Of a DNA stretch of 5,417 nucleotides, positions 5,139 through 5,417 are shown one piece after another (within the stretch, counting starts at the first letter, position 1; each line of letters begins with the position of its first letter). Below the pieces are notes generated by a model. The model saw only the letters and a list, made by a program, of their open reading frames with translations, was not told where the DNA came from and ran no database searches. Origin of the DNA: Bacillota bacterium (GTDB lineage Bacteria; Bacillota; Clostridia; Lachnospirales; Lachnospiraceae). Location of the stretch: contig JAEYWQ010000112.1 in NCBI GenBank assembly GCA_023428885.1, forward strand, positions 1 through 5,417, in the 5' to 3' direction. A program made the translations under genes and the position numbers.

Positions 5139-5417
5139 CTAGATCAATCCTAACTGTTCCATGACTTGTATTAATTTTTCAATATTAATTGGTTTTGCAG
5201 CATAGGCTTCACAACCAATTTCAAATGACTGCTGAACCATATCAGTCTCTTGAAGTGCGGTCGTCATAATAACTTTAACTCTTTTTTCTGGCAACACACC
5301 TCTTGATGTTTCGTAGTCACGGATTGCTCGTAATACTTTCACCCCATCGACTTTTGGCATCATAATGTCAAGACAAATTAAGTCATACATTTGACCATCC
5401 TTTACGGATATTAGATA
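5139..5417 (-). CDS. Response regulator receiver domain protein, CheY-like (5' end outside the window)
   Basis: The frame is open to the window edge, giving the last 92 residues; the true start lies beyond 5417, and the ATG at 5388-5390 is internal. The visible part is the second half of a receiver domain. The phospho-acceptor aspartate is in LICLDIMMPKVDG (codon 5367-5369), the conserved threonine is in VIMTTAL, and the conserved lysine is in AAKPINIEKL. The reading frame stops about 18 residues after that lysine, right at the end of the receiver fold, so no DNA-binding or enzymatic output domain follows it. The protein is either a stand-alone CheY-like regulator or the C-terminal receiver of a larger protein such as a hybrid kinase; the missing upstream sequence would decide. 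It is convergent with the HD-GYP gene and shares its terminator. Confidence 0.92.
   Translation of the reverse strand, partial: YLISVKDGQMYDLICLDIMMPKVDGVKVLRAIRDYETSRGVLPEKRVKVIMTTALQETDMVQQSFEIGCEAYAAKPINIEKLIQVMEQLGLI

Overview
The window looks like an ordinary chromosomal segment of a low-GC Gram-positive anaerobe, most likely a clostridium of the Lachnospiraceae type. This is inferred from AT-rich DNA, strong AGGAGG/GGAGG ribosome binding sites, a lipoprotein signal on the solute-binding protein, sigma-A-like promoters, a leaderless amidase of a clostridial style and a stand-alone HD-GYP protein. The species cannot be fixed from the sequence alone. I see no tRNA, rRNA, CRISPR array, transposase or phage structural gene.

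Layout: (1) 64-630, minus strand, a short single-domain zinc N-acetylmuramoyl-L-alanine amidase with a TTG start. (2) 631-903, a divergent intergenic region holding the control signals of the amidase (a 10-bp inverted repeat that includes part of its ribosome binding site) and a good promoter for the rightward operon, followed at the predicted transcription start by a perfect 10-bp inverted repeat. (3) 904-3654, a three-gene ABC importer operon: lipoprotein solute-binding protein, membrane permease and ATPase, of the family that includes TrpXYZ-type aromatic amino acid transporters. A 15-bp hairpin separates the first two genes, and the last two are one base apart. It ends in a factor-independent terminator at 3690-3725. 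(4) 3726-3984, a non-coding stretch with a folded, possibly dispersed repeat element, AT-rich direct repeats and a promoter. (5) 3985-5043, an HD-GYP protein, probably a cyclic-di-GMP phosphodiesterase. (6) 5054-5091, a hairpin able to terminate transcription from both sides. (7) 5139-5417, minus strand, the C-terminal part of a CheY-like receiver protein that runs off the window.

The three ABC proteins would form one importer: the lipoprotein captures the ligand outside the membrane, a permease homodimer carries it across, and an ATPase homodimer drives transport. The amidase and the two signalling proteins are separate transcription units with no evident link to it. The receiver and the HD-GYP protein converge on one terminator; a functional link between them is possible but unproven. 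I found no convincing undescribed system. The points most worth a second look are the regulatory hairpins at 643-685, 851-880 and 1895-1929 and the folded element at 3690-3813.
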